DNA of 64,000 nt from Pseudomonas sp. Au-Pse12 (GCF_021341665.1 NZ_JAJTTH010000002.1:310001-374000), one strand, 5' to 3'. Positions 1 through 9,508 are shown, counted from the stretch's first letter. The notes: generated by a model from the sequence alone, not told the origin. Made by a program: numbers and translations.

Positions 1-971
1 TGGGTCTTGATTTCCCGCGCCAGCTCCGGCACCTGCTCGATCAGCCGCCCCAGGTCCCCGGGCAGCGGATGCTGGGCCAGCAGCTTGGTGAGGTTCTTGG
101 CGGTCTGCTCCAGCCAGTCGGCGGTGGAGCGCAGCCGGGTGTAATGGGCGAAATGGCCAATGGCCTTGTCCGGCAGGTGGTGACCTTCGTCGAACACGTA
201 GAGGGTGTCGCGCGGGTCCGGCAGCACGGCGCCGCCGCCCAGGGCCAGGTCGGCCAGGACCATGTCGTGGTTGGTGACGATCACGTCCACCTTGCCCATG
301 CCTTCGCGGGCCTTGTAGAAGGCGCACTGGCCGAAGTTCGGGCAATGGCGGTTGGTGCACTGGCTGTGGTCGGTGGTCAGGCGCGCCCAGTCGGCGTCTT
401 CCAGGGCCGTGGGCCAGCTGTCGCGGTCGCCGTCCCATTTATTCCCGGCGAGCTTCTCGATCATGCTGGTGAACAGCTTCTGGCTGGCTTCATCCACTTC
501 GATCTTGAAGCCTTCTTCCTCGAACAGCTGGGCCGTGGCGGTCTGCGCGTGGCCTTCCTGGAGCAGCATGTCGAGCTTGGACAGGCACATGTAGCGCCCC
601 CGGCCCTTGGCCAGGGAAAAGCTGAAATTCAGCCCGCTGTTGCGCATCAGGTCGGGCAGGTCCTTGTAGACGATCTGTTCCTGCAGGGCGACGGTGGCGG
701 TGGCGATCACCAGGCGCTTGCCAGCGGCCTTGGCCGTGGGAATCGCCGCCAGGCTGTAGGCTACGGTCTTGCCGGTACCGGTGCCGGCCTCCACCGCGAC
801 CACCGCCGGATCACCGCTGCGCCGGCCTTCGTCGTCGGTGTCGATGTCACCCAGGACCTTGGCCACTTCGGCGATCATCAGGCGCTGGCCATAACGCGGC
901 TTGAGGCTCTTGGCTTCGAGAAAACGCGAGTAGGCGCCCTGGATCGTGGTTTTGAGTTCGTTGCTGATCAT
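1..971 (-). CDS. dinG: ATP-dependent DNA helicase DinG (3' end outside window)
   Basis: XPD-family superfamily 2 helicase that unwinds DNA at R-loops and damage sites. The N-terminal ~323 residues are visible and the frame is still open at base 1. Walker A (EAGTGTGKT) lies near residue 60 and the DEGHH box near residue 240. An Fe-S cysteine set is present: one Cys in RGRYMC, then a C-x4-C-x5-C cluster (CTNRHCPNFGQC). Start is ATG at 971. It diverges from the CopD-like gene. Family assignment is firm; the C-terminal helicase domain is not in the window. Confidence 0.93.
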   Translation of the reverse strand, partial: MISNELKTTIQGAYSRFLEAKSLKPRYGQRLMIAEVAKVLGDIDTDDEGRRSGDPAVVAVEAGTGTGKTVAYSLAAIPTAKAAGKRLVIATATVALQEQIVYKDLPDLMRNSGLNFSFSLAKGRGRYMCLSKLDMLLQEGHAQTATAQLFEEEGFKIEVDEASQKLFTSMIEKLAGNKWDGDRDSWPTALEDADWARLTTDHSQCTNRHCPNFGQCAFYKAREGMGKVDVIVTNHDMVLADLALGGGAVLPDPRDTLYVFDEGHHLPDKAIGHFAHYTRLRSTADWLEQTAKNLTKLLAQHPLPGDLGRLIEQVPELAREIKT

Positions 972-1070
972 GGTTTTTCGGGCGCACAAAACGCTGGATA
1001 AATTTTCAGTGGTTCGAATCGGCCGCTATCATACCCCGCTAATTCATCCCGCGCAGAACGGAGTACCCGA

Positions 1071-1535
1071 ATGACCCCTTTCGCCCTTGCCTACACCCTG
1101 CATGTGCTGGCCGCCCTGGTCTGGGTCGGCGGCATGTTCTTCGCCTGGATGGTCCTGCGCCCCGCGGCCGTGGTCGCTCTGGAAGGGCCCGCGCGGCTGA
1201 AGTTGTGGGCCCAGGTGTTTCCGCGCTTTTTCGTCTGGGTATGGATCGCCGTGGTGCTGCTGCCGATCAGCGGTATCGGCCTGCTGCACTTGCGCTTCAG
1301 CGGTTTTGAAACCGCGCCGAAGTATGTGCAGATCATGATGGGGCTGTATCTGGTAATGACCGCCCTGTTCATTCGTATCCAGACCCTGCAACTGCCGGAG
1401 CTGCACAAGGCGCTGGCCGCCGAGGATTGGCCCGCTGGCGCTGCGGCGCTGGGCAAGATCCGCCGGCTGGTGGGCAGCAACCTGATCATCGGCCTGGTGC
1501 TGGTGGCCCTGGCCGCGGCCCGGCCGACCTTCTGA
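1071..1535 (+). CDS. CopD-family / DUF2269-like integral membrane protein
   Basis: 154-residue hydrophobic protein with about four membrane segments (residues ~5-27, 53-75, 85-107, 135-152). Histidine 11 sits in the first helix (TLHVLAALVWVGGM), as in CopD-type copper or heme-associated membrane proteins. Members of this family are often annotated as copper resistance D domain proteins, but most have no proven function. Its short intergenic region is shared with divergent dinG. I infer an inner-membrane protein; copper transport is not shown by the sequence. Confidence 0.75.
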   Translation: MTPFALAYTLHVLAALVWVGGMFFAWMVLRPAAVVALEGPARLKLWAQVFPRFFVWVWIAVVLLPISGIGLLHLRFSGFETAPKYVQIMMGLYLVMTALFIRIQTLQLPELHKALAAEDWPAGAAALGKIRRLVGSNLIIGLVLVALAAARPTF

Positions 1536-1592
1536 AAGCAAGCGCCCGCTACACGAGCGGGCGACTGGGGAAGCGCGGCCTCAAGGCCGCTG

Positions 1593-2351
1593 TTACAAAC
1601 GCTGGACCGTCAGCGAGCCGGCTTCTCCCACGGGCCCTGGTTGGCCCTGGGCGCCGGGGCGACCGCTCTTGCCGCCGTCGGTGCGATACACCAGGCAGCC
1701 CTTGGACTTGCCCCCGGCCCCCGGTTTGCCTCCGGCACCGGCCAGGCCACCGGCACCGCCATCGACCAGCACCTTGATCCGCTCACCAGGGAAGTCACGG
1801 GGCAACTCGACCCGGACCTGGGCGCCCGCCGCCCCTGGCCGTCCGTCGCCGCCGTTGTCACCATCGGCGCCGCGCCCGGCCTGGCCCCAGGTGCACCCCG
1901 GTTCCTGGCCGTTGGCGCCGTCAAGGCCGACATAGCCGGGAACACCCGCGCCGCCTCGAGCGTCCACCGACAACGTCTCAGCCTTCAGGGATTCGAACCG
2001 CAGGTTCAGATTGCGCCCCGGCTTGGGCGCCTTCTCATAGGTACCCGGCGCACCGCGGGAGCTGATCTGGCTGCCGCTGTCCAACTGCGCACGCCGGACA
2101 ATCAATTGCAGGCTTTGCCCAGTCGGCACGATGGCGATCCGCGACTCACGCCCCAGGTGCAGCTCATCGACCTTGAGCTCGGTGACATTGGCCGGAATCA
2201 GCAAGGTGCCGTAGTCGGCGACGTCGAGGCGCTCCAGCTGCAGGGTGCTGGTGGTGTTGGGCAGGCGCATGAAGGAGTTGCTTTCGACCTGCACCACCTG
2301 GGCCACGGCCAGGGGACTGCAGAACAGGGCCAGCAGGCATAGCTTACGCAT
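1593..2351 (-). CDS. Secreted collagen-like glycine-rich protein
   Basis: 252 residues. The signal peptide MRKLCLLALFCSPLAVA starts at the ATG at 2351. A beta-rich, Leu/Val-patterned region (~20-125) follows, then a low-complexity Gly-X-Y-like tail (~130-245) with motifs such as GRPGAAG and GQPGPVGEAG and two cysteines. Its start overlaps the end of the DUF1145 gene by 8 bases, so the two are probably translated together. Similar proteins in Pseudomonas are annotated as collagen-like or hypothetical. Surface or periplasmic location is inferred from the signal peptide; function is unknown. Confidence 0.75.
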   Translation of the reverse strand: MRKLCLLALFCSPLAVAQVVQVESNSFMRLPNTTSTLQLERLDVADYGTLLIPANVTELKVDELHLGRESRIAIVPTGQSLQLIVRRAQLDSGSQISSRGAPGTYEKAPKPGRNLNLRFESLKAETLSVDARGGAGVPGYVGLDGANGQEPGCTWGQAGRGADGDNGGDGRPGAAGAQVRVELPRDFPGERIKVLVDGGAGGLAGAGGKPGAGGKSKGCLVYRTDGGKSGRPGAQGQPGPVGEAGSLTVQRL

Positions 2352-2625
2352 GATCGGTCTCGACAGCAGGAACAGCAGCGGGAAGGGTTTGCAGGTGGAA
2401 GATGCCCACCAGCAGGATTTGCAAACGATCACGCCAGGGATGCGGACGGTCCTTGAGGCTGCCATTGAACAGCAGCAGTTCCAGCAAATGGGTCAACAGC
2501 AACAGGCTGCCCGCCAGATTGACCAGCAGGTGCAATGGATTGATCAATGGCTTGGCCAGATTGATCAGCACCACCAGCCAAAAAACCAAGGTCAGAAATT
2601 TACCCATCCCCCACAAGAACCTCAT
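2344..2625 (-). CDS. DUF1145 family small membrane protein
   Basis: 93 residues with two hydrophobic helices: one around residues 8-30 (KFLTLVFWLVVLINL) and a leucine-rich stretch at ~32-55. The pattern matches the DUF1145 (YhhL-like) family, whose function is unknown. ATG 2625 was chosen because GAGGGGAGCGT lies directly upstream; an earlier start at 2658 has no ribosome binding site. It is the first gene of a two-gene unit with the collagen-like protein. Confidence 0.75.
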   Translation of the reverse strand: MRFLWGMGKFLTLVFWLVVLINLAKPLINPLHLLVNLAGSLLLLTHLLELLLFNGSLKDRPHPWRDRLQILLVGIFHLQTLPAAVPAVETDHA

Positions 2626-2838
2626 ACGCTCCCCTCGTGAATTATTCTTTGCGCGCACAGTAACGACTTATCCCGGGGGGACGCCAGAGGAGGATGAAAA
2701 TTCTTCCCGAAGCCTCTGTTTAGCCGCTCGATCGGCGAGGATCGCCCGCCACGGCCGACCTCGGCGGACGGATGAAGCACACCGGGAAGACCAGCGCCGG
2801 CCTGAACGCCAATCCCCGGAACCGGGAGCCGAAATGAT

Positions 2839-2864
2839 CCTGCGCGGCAGTGACGCCGCGCAGG
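2839..2864 (-). terminator. Hairpin after the OmpA-family gene
   Basis: A perfect 10-base inverted repeat (CCTGCGCGGC / GCCGCGCAGG) with a 6-base loop lies 10 bases past the stop of the OmpA-family gene. There is no strong T-run, so termination efficiency is uncertain. Confidence 0.5.
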
Positions 2865-2873
2865 TCATGGATT

Positions 2874-3563
2874 TCAGCGGTTGATCTGAATCTCCGTGCG
2901 ACGGTTCATCGCCCGGCCTTCGGCGGTCTTGTTGTCCGCCACCGGTTTGCTTTCACCGGCACCGGTCACCGAGACGAAGCTGTTGCGTGGAATGCCGTTG
3001 CTGATCAGGTACTCCACCACCGAGTGGGCACGTTTGTCCGAGAGTTTCTGGTTGTAGGCGTCGCTGCCGACGCTGTCGGTGTGGCCGGTCACTCGCAGTT
3101 GCGCGCTCGGCGCCTCCTGTTTCAGGCGGGTGACGATGGTGTTGAGCTTGGACTTGTCGGCGTCGGTCAGCTTGGCCGAGTCGAAATGGAAGTACACATC
3201 GCGAATGACGATGGTTTCTTCCTTGACCACTACCACTTCTTCCACCACGGGTGGCGGTGGTGGGCAGCCGTTGGCATCGACCTTCACGCCTCTTGGGGTA
3301 TGCGGGCACTTGTCACGGCTGTCCGGCACACCGTCGCCGTCCTCGTCGCCATCACCTTTTACCCAGCAATAGGCGCCGGCCAGGCCACCGACCAGCAACG
3401 CGCCGCCGCCCGCCCACGAGGAGCTTTCGGTGGCGCCCAGCGCCGCGCCCGTGACACCGCCTACCGCGGCGCAGATCGGCCAGTCGGTTTTCTGCAAACC
3501 TGCACAACCAGTCAACACACTGGTTAACAGAACCAAGGGTACTGCCGTCCGAATGATGCTCAT
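2874..3563 (-). CDS. OmpA-family outer-membrane lipoprotein
   Basis: 229 residues. A lipoprotein signal ends in the lipobox LTGC (Cys ~20), followed by a glycine-rich membrane-like segment. A thrombospondin-3-type acidic repeat (GDGDEDGDGVPDSRDKC) comes next, then a proline hinge and a C-terminal OmpA peptidoglycan-binding domain (~115-228) with TGHTDSVG and the conserved NRRTEI motif. It likely anchors the outer membrane to peptidoglycan. The neighbourhood with dinG, yfcG and quiP matches the P. aeruginosa PA1032-PA1045 region, where an OmpA-like protein (PA1041) also occurs. Confidence 0.88.
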   Translation of the reverse strand: MSIIRTAVPLVLLTSVLTGCAGLQKTDWPICAAVGGVTGAALGATESSSWAGGGALLVGGLAGAYCWVKGDGDEDGDGVPDSRDKCPHTPRGVKVDANGCPPPPPVVEEVVVVKEETIVIRDVYFHFDSAKLTDADKSKLNTIVTRLKQEAPSAQLRVTGHTDSVGSDAYNQKLSDKRAHSVVEYLISNGIPRNSFVSVTGAGESKPVADNKTAEGRAMNRRTEIQINR

Positions 3564-3753
3564 CTGATTTCTCCTGAGGGATCGGCTCTGGGCCGATTCA
3601 CGGAGTAAAGACCGCGCCTTTCATCTGCGCCAGCACCCGGCTATCACGGCTTTCAGCCCCTAAACACGGGAAGTTCGCCGATTTAGTGGTGAACCGCTCT
3701 AGGCCCGTCGATGCGGGCGCGCTAGTCTTTAGCGTTCTGATCGAGGAGCTAAG

Positions 3754-4251
3754 ATGAGCGTCGGCATTTCCACCCGTACCCCGCAGCAGGCCCTGGCGGC
3801 CTTGCTGGATCGCTACGCCCCCCAACAACTGCTGCTGATCGGTGCCAGCGACTTCCCCGCCCTGGCTGCATTCAAAGAGGCCCATCCTGCGACCCAGGTG
3901 GCCCAAGCGGCCCCCGGGCCCTTGCCGGCGGAGCTGGCAGCGCGGCGTTTCGACCTGGCCCTGGCCCTGGATTGCCTGGAGCATTTGCCCAAGCGCGATG
4001 GCTTGAACCTGCTGGGAGGCATTCGCAACCTCAATGCCAGCCGAATTGCGGTGCTGGCCGACCTGGACGCCTGCGGCTGGCAGGAAACCGACTTCTACTC
4101 GCTGGCCCTGCAGGCCAGCGAACGCTTCCAGCGCGACGAACAGGTCCTGACGCTGTTCACCTACGATCTGCTTGAATACAAACAAGTGCCCGATTGGCTC
4201 AACTCACGCTTCTGGGCGAACCCGGAAAATTTTGGAAAGTACTGGTGGTAA
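3754..4251 (+). CDS. DUF6231 family protein
   Basis: 165 residues, conserved in Pseudomonas. The N-terminal half resembles a degenerate Rossmann or methyltransferase-like fold ([13 protein letters not shown] near 27-39 and [13 protein letters not shown] near 66-78). There is no clear SAM-binding glycine motif. GAGGAG precedes the ATG by about 6 bases. It lies 4 bases ahead of the ychJ homologue, so co-transcription is likely. Function is unknown. Confidence 0.7.
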   Translation: MSVGISTRTPQQALAALLDRYAPQQLLLIGASDFPALAAFKEAHPATQVAQAAPGPLPAELAARRFDLALALDCLEHLPKRDGLNLLGGIRNLNASRIAVLADLDACGWQETDFYSLALQASERFQRDEQVLTLFTYDLLEYKQVPDWLNSRFWANPENFGKYWW

Positions 4252-4255
4252 CACA

Positions 4256-4732
4256 ATGAGTGCCTCGATTTGTCCCTGCGGCAGCGGCAACCTGCTGGAT
4301 GCCTGCTGCGGCCACTACCACGCCGGCCATCCCGCACCGTGCGCCGAAGCCCTGATGCGCTCGCGCTACAGCGCCTATGTGCTGGGGCAGGTGGATTACC
4401 TGCTGGCCACCACCCTGCCGGCGCAACAGGCCGGCCTGGATCGCCAGTCCATCAGTGACTGGAGCGCACAAAGCACCTGGCTTGGGCTGCAGGTTGAAAG
4501 CTCGGAAGTCTTCGGCGGCCAGCCCGAGCACGCCTTTGTCACCTTCACCGCCCGCTGGCACGACAGCCAGGGCGAACACAGCCACCGCGAGCGCTCGTCC
4601 TTCGTGCAGAACCAGGGCCGCTGGTACTTCATCGACCCCACGGTGCCCCTCAAGTCCGGTCGCAACGACGCCTGCCCCTGCGGCAGCGGGCACAAATTCA
4701 AGAAGTGCTGCGCCAGCTACTTCACCCGCTGA
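4256..4732 (+). CDS. ychJ: YchJ family (UPF0225) SEC-C protein
   Basis: 158 residues with a SEC-C zinc motif at each end ([14 protein letters not shown] at ~6-19 and [13 protein letters not shown] near the C-terminus) flanking a YchJ/NTF2-like middle domain. SEC-C motifs bind zinc through Cys-x-Cys...Cys-Cys/His and mediate protein contacts, as in SecA. The start at 4256 is preceded only by a weak GGTGG, suggesting translational coupling to the gene 4 bases upstream. The biochemical role of YchJ proteins is not established. Confidence 0.85.
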   Translation: MSASICPCGSGNLLDACCGHYHAGHPAPCAEALMRSRYSAYVLGQVDYLLATTLPAQQAGLDRQSISDWSAQSTWLGLQVESSEVFGGQPEHAFVTFTARWHDSQGEHSHRERSSFVQNQGRWYFIDPTVPLKSGRNDACPCGSGHKFKKCCASYFTR

Positions 4733-4787
4733 ATCAGGAATGCCCCTAGCCCAGGACGGGCCCGGGGAGTTCAAAGGGAGTCTTGCA

Positions 4788-5273
4788 ATGATCGGTGAAC
4801 TGCGCGTCCTACGAAGCCTCTGCCTGATCGGACTGTTGAGCCTGTCGGGGTGCGTGTCCTGGTTCACCAATGAGGAGCTGGACCCGGCGGTGCACCTGGT
4901 CAAGGTCGAGGTGGTCAAGGCCAACCTGCTGGAGCAGCGCTTCACCCTGCACCTGCGGGTGGACAACCCCAACGACAGCGACCTGACCGTGCGCCGCCTG
5001 GCCTATCGGGTCTACCTGGAGCGCTTCCTGCTCAGCGAAGGCGAGCACGAACACTGGTTCACCGTCACGCCCCACAGCAGCCGCTTCTTCAAGGTGCCGG
5101 TGCGGACCAACCTGTGGCCGCAGATCCGCGACGTGGTGAAACTGTTGCGCAAGCCCCAACGGCCAATCCCCTATCGCCTCGAAGGGGAGCTGGAAATCGG
5201 ATTATTCATCGGTCGGGACGTGCACCTGAAGCGCAATGGCGTGATAATTCCCGGCGATTTTATCCCGGAGTAA
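4788..5273 (+). CDS. LEA type 2 (WHy domain) lipoprotein
   Basis: 161 residues. The lipobox LSGC lies near residue 20, after a basic-hydrophobic signal. A single LEA14/WHy beta-sandwich domain follows, with the family hallmark Asn-Pro-Asn (VDNPNDSDL) near residue 65. AAGGGAG lies 8 bases before ATG 4788; a start 48 bases upstream would disrupt the lipoprotein signal. Bacterial WHy lipoproteins are linked to desiccation or envelope stress; that role is inferred here. It is 6 bases upstream of the His-rich SEC-C gene. Confidence 0.82.
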   Translation: MIGELRVLRSLCLIGLLSLSGCVSWFTNEELDPAVHLVKVEVVKANLLEQRFTLHLRVDNPNDSDLTVRRLAYRVYLERFLLSEGEHEHWFTVTPHSSRFFKVPVRTNLWPQIRDVVKLLRKPQRPIPYRLEGELEIGLFIGRDVHLKRNGVIIPGDFIPE

Positions 5274-5279
5274 CCCGCA

Positions 5280-5480
5280 ATGACCCAGCAACCTCATGTC
5301 CATGGCCCTGACTGCAACCACGATCATGACCACCACGATCACGACCATGGCCATGTTCACGGCCCGCACTGCAACCACGCTCACCAGGAGCCGGTGCGCA
5401 ACGCACTGAAGGACGTCGGCCGCAACGACCCTTGCCCATGCGGCAGCAGCAAGAAGTTCAAGAAGTGCCACGGCGCTTGA
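5280..5480 (+). CDS. Small His-rich SEC-C metal-binding protein
   Basis: 66 residues. The N-terminal half is very rich in His and Asp (repeated HDH/HGPxCNH units at ~6-36). The C-terminal half carries one SEC-C motif ([13 protein letters not shown]). Both halves suggest metal binding, probably zinc or nickel. It is the last gene of the cluster beginning at DUF6231, which carries three SEC-C motifs in total. Function is unknown. Confidence 0.8.
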   Translation: MTQQPHVHGPDCNHDHDHHDHDHGHVHGPHCNHAHQEPVRNALKDVGRNDPCPCGSSKKFKKCHGA

Positions 5481-5516
5481 TCTGAGCGCAGGCTGGGCTG
5501 CCAGGGCGCTACGCCG

Positions 5517-6092
5517 TCAGCGGCAACACTGCCCGGTCTCCCCGGCCAGGAGCTGCTCCTGGCTCAGGACCGTGGCGTACTCGCCCTGCAGATTGGCCAG
5601 CGACATGGCATGCACCTCCTCGGCACTACGGGCCCGACCGGCAAAGTCGGGCTTGTCGAAGGTGTAGCAGGCATCGGCCACCACCCACACGGCGAAGCCC
5701 AGGTTGCCAGCGGTGCGCGCCGTCGATTCCACCGAGTTGTTGGTGGCGACACCGACCATCACCAGCCCCGTAATCCCGTCCCGACGTAGATCCGCTTCCA
5801 GCGGGTTGGCACAAAACGCATCCGGCACCTGCTTCTGAACCAGCCACTCGCCGTCCTGGGGACGAAAGCGTGGCTGAAACTCCACCCCGGACTGCCCGGG
5901 CCAGAACACCGAATCCTGGGACCGCGACAGGTGCTGCACATGGATCACCGGCCAACCGCGGGCACGCCAGTGGGCCAGCAACTCAAGCATCCGCGCCTCC
6001 GCCTCGGGGTTGTTGCGCGGCCCGAGCCGGGGCTCGAGGATGCCTTGCTGCTGGTCGATGAGCATCAGTGCGGTGCTGGCCGAAAGGGGCAT
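5517..6092 (-). CDS. Isochorismatase-fold hydrolase with Ser in the nucleophile position
   Basis: 191 residues of the isochorismatase/cysteine hydrolase superfamily. Asp13 (LIDQQ) and Lys87 (VQKQV) of the usual Asp-Lys-Cys triad are present. The loop that normally holds the catalytic Cys reads GVATNNSVEST, so Ser120 replaces Cys. Start ATG 6092 gives the usual N-terminus with the first strand; a much longer upstream frame has no support. It is divergent from yfcG. Substrate cannot be predicted. Confidence 0.82.
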   Translation of the reverse strand: MPLSASTALMLIDQQQGILEPRLGPRNNPEAEARMLELLAHWRARGWPVIHVQHLSRSQDSVFWPGQSGVEFQPRFRPQDGEWLVQKQVPDAFCANPLEADLRRDGITGLVMVGVATNNSVESTARTAGNLGFAVWVVADACYTFDKPDFAGRARSAEEVHAMSLANLQGEYATVLSQEQLLAGETGQCCR

Positions 6093-6233
6093 ATTTTCTT
6101 CGCTGCGGTCATTGAATTTGACGCACTTGAGCATCACTTCCCTGTTCAGGCAAGCCATCGAGTGCAGACAGGACGACCTCATGCCGGCGTTTGCCGTCCC
6201 TGAAGTACGGATACATCCCAACTGGAGCGCTGC

Positions 6234-6875
6234 ATGATCGACCTGTATTACTGGACCACCCCCAACGGCCACAAGATCACCCTGTTCCTCGAAGAAGCCG
6301 GCCTGCCCTACACCCTGCACCCGGTGAACATCGGGCTGGGTGAACAGTTCAAGCCCGAGTTCCTGAAGATCGCCCCCAACAATCGCATTCCGGCCATCGT
6401 CGACCAGCAACCCTCCGACGGCGGCCAGCCGCTGTCGCTGTTCGAGTCCGGTGCGATCCTCCTCTACCTTGCGGAAAAGACCGGCCAGTTCCTGCCCCAG
6501 GACCTGCGCGGGCGCCAGGAAACCCTGCAATGGCTGTTCTGGCAGATGGGCGGGCTGGGGCCGATGGCCGGGCAGAACCATCATTTCAGCCACGCCGCCC
6601 CGGAAAAAGTCCCCTACGCCATCAAGCGCTACGTGGACGAGACTGCGCGTCTGTACGGCGTGCTGGACCGGCGCCTGGCGGACCGCGAGTTCGTCGCTGG
6701 CAGTGCCTACAGCATTGCCGACATGGCGATCTACCCCTGGATCGCTTCGTACAAGAAGCAGAGCCAGAAACTCGAGGACTTCCCGCACCTGCATCGCTGG
6801 TTCAACAGCATCCAGGCCCGACCGGCCACTGAACGGGCCTATGCCCTGGTCGAGCAGGTCAATCCCGCCATCTGA
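6234..6875 (+). CDS. yfcG: Nu-class glutathione S-transferase YfcG
   Basis: 213 residues with a thioredoxin-like GST N-domain (~1-85) and helical C-domain. The N-terminal TTPNGHKITLFLEEA segment and WLFWQMGGLGPM in the C-domain match E. coli YfcG closely. YfcG enzymes bind two glutathiones and reduce disulfides using Thr/Asn near residues 9-11, both present here. The gene precedes quiP, as PA1033 neighbours PA1032 in P. aeruginosa. Confidence 0.9.
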   Translation: MIDLYYWTTPNGHKITLFLEEAGLPYTLHPVNIGLGEQFKPEFLKIAPNNRIPAIVDQQPSDGGQPLSLFESGAILLYLAEKTGQFLPQDLRGRQETLQWLFWQMGGLGPMAGQNHHFSHAAPEKVPYAIKRYVDETARLYGVLDRRLADREFVAGSAYSIADMAIYPWIASYKKQSQKLEDFPHLHRWFNSIQARPATERAYALVEQVNPAI

Positions 6876-7032
6876 ACATCGCCGTGCAGGAGCCGGTTTG
6901 GCCGGTGCCGGTGTGCCGGTGCTGGCTATTTTCAGCGCCTTCAAGAAATACCTCCTGCCCCCGCTTGCGCGGCACTCGCCTGCTCACTAACGTAGCGCCT
7001 TTATCGACGTTACCCCCCGCAGGAGCTTGACC

Positions 7033-9462
7033 ATGGCCTCGCCAGCCCTCTCACATTTTCTTCCCCGGTTCGGCGTTGCCGCGGCGGTGGCCGGTGCCCT
7101 GAGCCTGGCCGGTTGCCAGTCCTGGAACTCACAGAACAGCCTGCCCCCGACGTCTGGCGTGCAGCCCCTCAAGGGCCTGGCACAGAACGTCTCCGTACGC
7201 CGTAACGCCGTGGGCGTGCCGCTGATCGAAAGCAACAGTTTCCACGACGCGCTGTTCACCCTGGGCTACGTGCACGCCAGCGACCGCATCGGCGAAATGG
7301 TCACCCTGCGCCTGCTGGCCCAAGGCCGCCTGGCAGAGATGTCCGGCGCCGAGGTGCTGGATGTCGACCGCCTGATGCGCGCGGTGAACCTGAAAAAAAG
7401 CGCCGACGAGCTGTACAAGGCCTCGTCGCCACGGATCAAGCGCTTCTTCGAGGTCTACGCCCGGGGGGTCAACGCCTACCTGTTCCGCTATCGCGACAAG
7501 CTGCCGGCGGATCTCGCGGCAAAAGGCTACACCCCCGAGTACTGGAAGGCCGAGGACTCGGCACTGATCTTCTGCCTGTTGAATTTCGGCCAGTCCGCCA
7601 ACCTGCTGGAAGAGATCAACGCTCTGGTCCTGGCACAAAAGGTCGGCAGCGACAAACTGCCGTGGCTGACACCGAGCTATCCCGATGAACCCCTGCCGCT
7701 GGCCGAGGCCGACAAACTCAAGGGGCTGAACCTCTCTATTCCCGGGCTGAACGAAGTCAGCCGAGCCGCCAACCGCATGGCCCAGCTCAACAGCCTGGGC
7801 GTGCGCGGCGGCAGCAACCTGGCCATCGCCCCACAGCGCAGCCGCACCGGCCGCAGCCTGCTAGCCACCGACAGCCACTTGCAAGCCTGGTACTACGCGC
7901 AGATCCGCGCACCGAAGTACCAGGCCGCCGGCGCCTCCATCGCGGGCTTGCCGGCGATTCTCCAGGGCTTCAACGGCAAGGTGGCCTGGAGCATGAGTTC
8001 GGTGGAGGGCGACACCCAGGACCTGTTCCTGGAGAAACTCAAGCGCCAGGGCAACGCCCTGTACTACCAGAACAACGGCAAATGGCAGCCGGTGGCCGTG
8101 CGCAACGAAACCTATTTCGTCAAAGGCCAGCGGCCGATTCGCGAAGCGGTGTACGAAACCCGCCACGGCCCGCTGCTCAACAGCGCCCTGGGCGCAGCGC
8201 TCGGCAACGGTTTCGGCCTGGCCCTGCAAACACCAGCGCTCAAGGACGACAAGACCCTGGACGCCTTCTTCGACCTGTCGCGGGCGCAGAATGTCGAGAA
8301 GGCTTCGGACGCCAGCCGGGAAATCCGCGCCATCGCCCTGAACATGGTGTTCGCCGATGCCAGCAACATTGGCTGGCAAGTCACCGGGCGCTTCCCCAAC
8401 CGCCGCGAAGGCGAAGGCCTGTTGCCTTCCCCGGGCTGGGACGGCCGCTACGACTGGGACGGCTACGCCGACCCGATGCTCCACCCCTATGACCAGGACC
8501 CGCCCCAGGGCTGGATCGCCACCGCCAACCAGCGGGTGATATCCCGGGGCTACGGCATGCAGCTGTCCAACTCCTGGCAGGCCCCGGAACGGGCCGAGCG
8601 CATGGCCGAACTGGCCTCCAGCGGTAAGCAGGACAACCGCAGCCTGATCGCCCTGCAATACGACCAGAGCACGCTGTTCGCCGCCAAGCTGAAGAAGATG
8701 TTCGAGGCCCCGGGCATGGCCCAACCGCTGAAGAAGGCCATCGAGGCACTGCCCGATGCCGACCGCGCCAAGGCCCGGGAAGCCTACAGCCGCCTTATGG
8801 CGTTCGATGGCAAGGTCACTGCCGGTTCGGCCGATGCGGCGCTGTACGAATTGTTCCTGCAGGAAAGTGCCAAGCAGATCTTCCTCGACAAACTGGGCCC
8901 CGAGTCCGGCAGCGCCTGGCAGGCCTTCGTCGCCAACGGCAACCTGTCCTACTCGGCCCAGGCCGACCACCTGCTGGGGCAGGAAGACAGCCCCTTCTGG
9001 GATGATTCGCGCAGCGCACAAAAGGAAGACAAACCGGCGATCCTGGCCCGCAGCCTGGCAGCGGCCATCAATGCCGGCGAACAGCTGCTGGGCTCCGACC
9101 GCAAGGCCTGGCAATGGGGCAAGCTGCACAGCTACCAGTGGACCAACAGCAGTGGCCAGCAGATCCGGGGCCCACTGCAGGCCGGGGGCGACCACAACAC
9201 CCTCAACAGCGCCGCGTACCGCTGGGGGCAGGACTTCACCATCAGCGATACGCCGGCCCTGCGCCTCATCGTTGATTTCGGCCTCAGCGAACCCTTGATG
9301 GGCCTCAACAGCAGTGGCCAGTCCGGCAACCCGGCAAGCCCGAACTACGCCAATGGCATCGACGGCTGGCTCAAGGCCCAGTACCTGAGCCTGCCGATGC
9401 AGCCGCAGAACTTCGAACGCAGTTATGGCAAGACCCGCCTGACCCTGGTTCCAGGCAAGTAA
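7033..9462 (+). CDS. quiP: Penicillin acylase family protein, probable acyl-homoserine lactone acylase QuiP
   Basis: 809-residue Ntn-hydrolase precursor. A signal sequence ends in a lipobox-like LAGC (Cys28). The expected self-cleavage site before Ser261 is in [12 protein letters not shown], giving a ~230-residue alpha chain and ~550-residue beta chain. Such enzymes deacylate long-chain acyl-homoserine lactones or beta-lactams in the periplasm. AGGAG lies 7 bases before ATG 7033; an in-frame TTG two codons earlier is less likely. Gene order with yfcG supports orthology with PA1032 quiP. Confidence 0.85.
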   Translation: MASPALSHFLPRFGVAAAVAGALSLAGCQSWNSQNSLPPTSGVQPLKGLAQNVSVRRNAVGVPLIESNSFHDALFTLGYVHASDRIGEMVTLRLLAQGRLAEMSGAEVLDVDRLMRAVNLKKSADELYKASSPRIKRFFEVYARGVNAYLFRYRDKLPADLAAKGYTPEYWKAEDSALIFCLLNFGQSANLLEEINALVLAQKVGSDKLPWLTPSYPDEPLPLAEADKLKGLNLSIPGLNEVSRAANRMAQLNSLGVRGGSNLAIAPQRSRTGRSLLATDSHLQAWYYAQIRAPKYQAAGASIAGLPAILQGFNGKVAWSMSSVEGDTQDLFLEKLKRQGNALYYQNNGKWQPVAVRNETYFVKGQRPIREAVYETRHGPLLNSALGAALGNGFGLALQTPALKDDKTLDAFFDLSRAQNVEKASDASREIRAIALNMVFADASNIGWQVTGRFPNRREGEGLLPSPGWDGRYDWDGYADPMLHPYDQDPPQGWIATANQRVISRGYGMQLSNSWQAPERAERMAELASSGKQDNRSLIALQYDQSTLFAAKLKKMFEAPGMAQPLKKAIEALPDADRAKAREAYSRLMAFDGKVTAGSADAALYELFLQESAKQIFLDKLGPESGSAWQAFVANGNLSYSAQADHLLGQEDSPFWDDSRSAQKEDKPAILARSLAAAINAGEQLLGSDRKAWQWGKLHSYQWTNSSGQQIRGPLQAGGDHNTLNSAAYRWGQDFTISDTPALRLIVDFGLSEPLMGLNSSGQSGNPASPNYANGIDGWLKAQYLSLPMQPQNFERSYGKTRLTLVPGK

Positions 9463-9481
9463 GCGCCTGGCGTCCCGCTCC

Positions 9482-9508
9482 CCCGCTTGCCCATCCGGTG
9501 CAAGCGGG
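9482..9508 (+). terminator. Hairpin downstream of quiP
   Basis: A 9-base stem (CCCGCTTGC / GCAAGCGGG) with a 9-base loop starts 20 bases past the quiP stop. It lacks a T-run. The rest of 9509-9700 shows no gene. Confidence 0.4.

Noticed and set aside
2668..2868. 66-codon minus-strand frame between the OmpA-family and DUF1145 genes
   Set aside because: Arg/Ser-rich composition, contains the terminator hairpin, no ribosome binding site.
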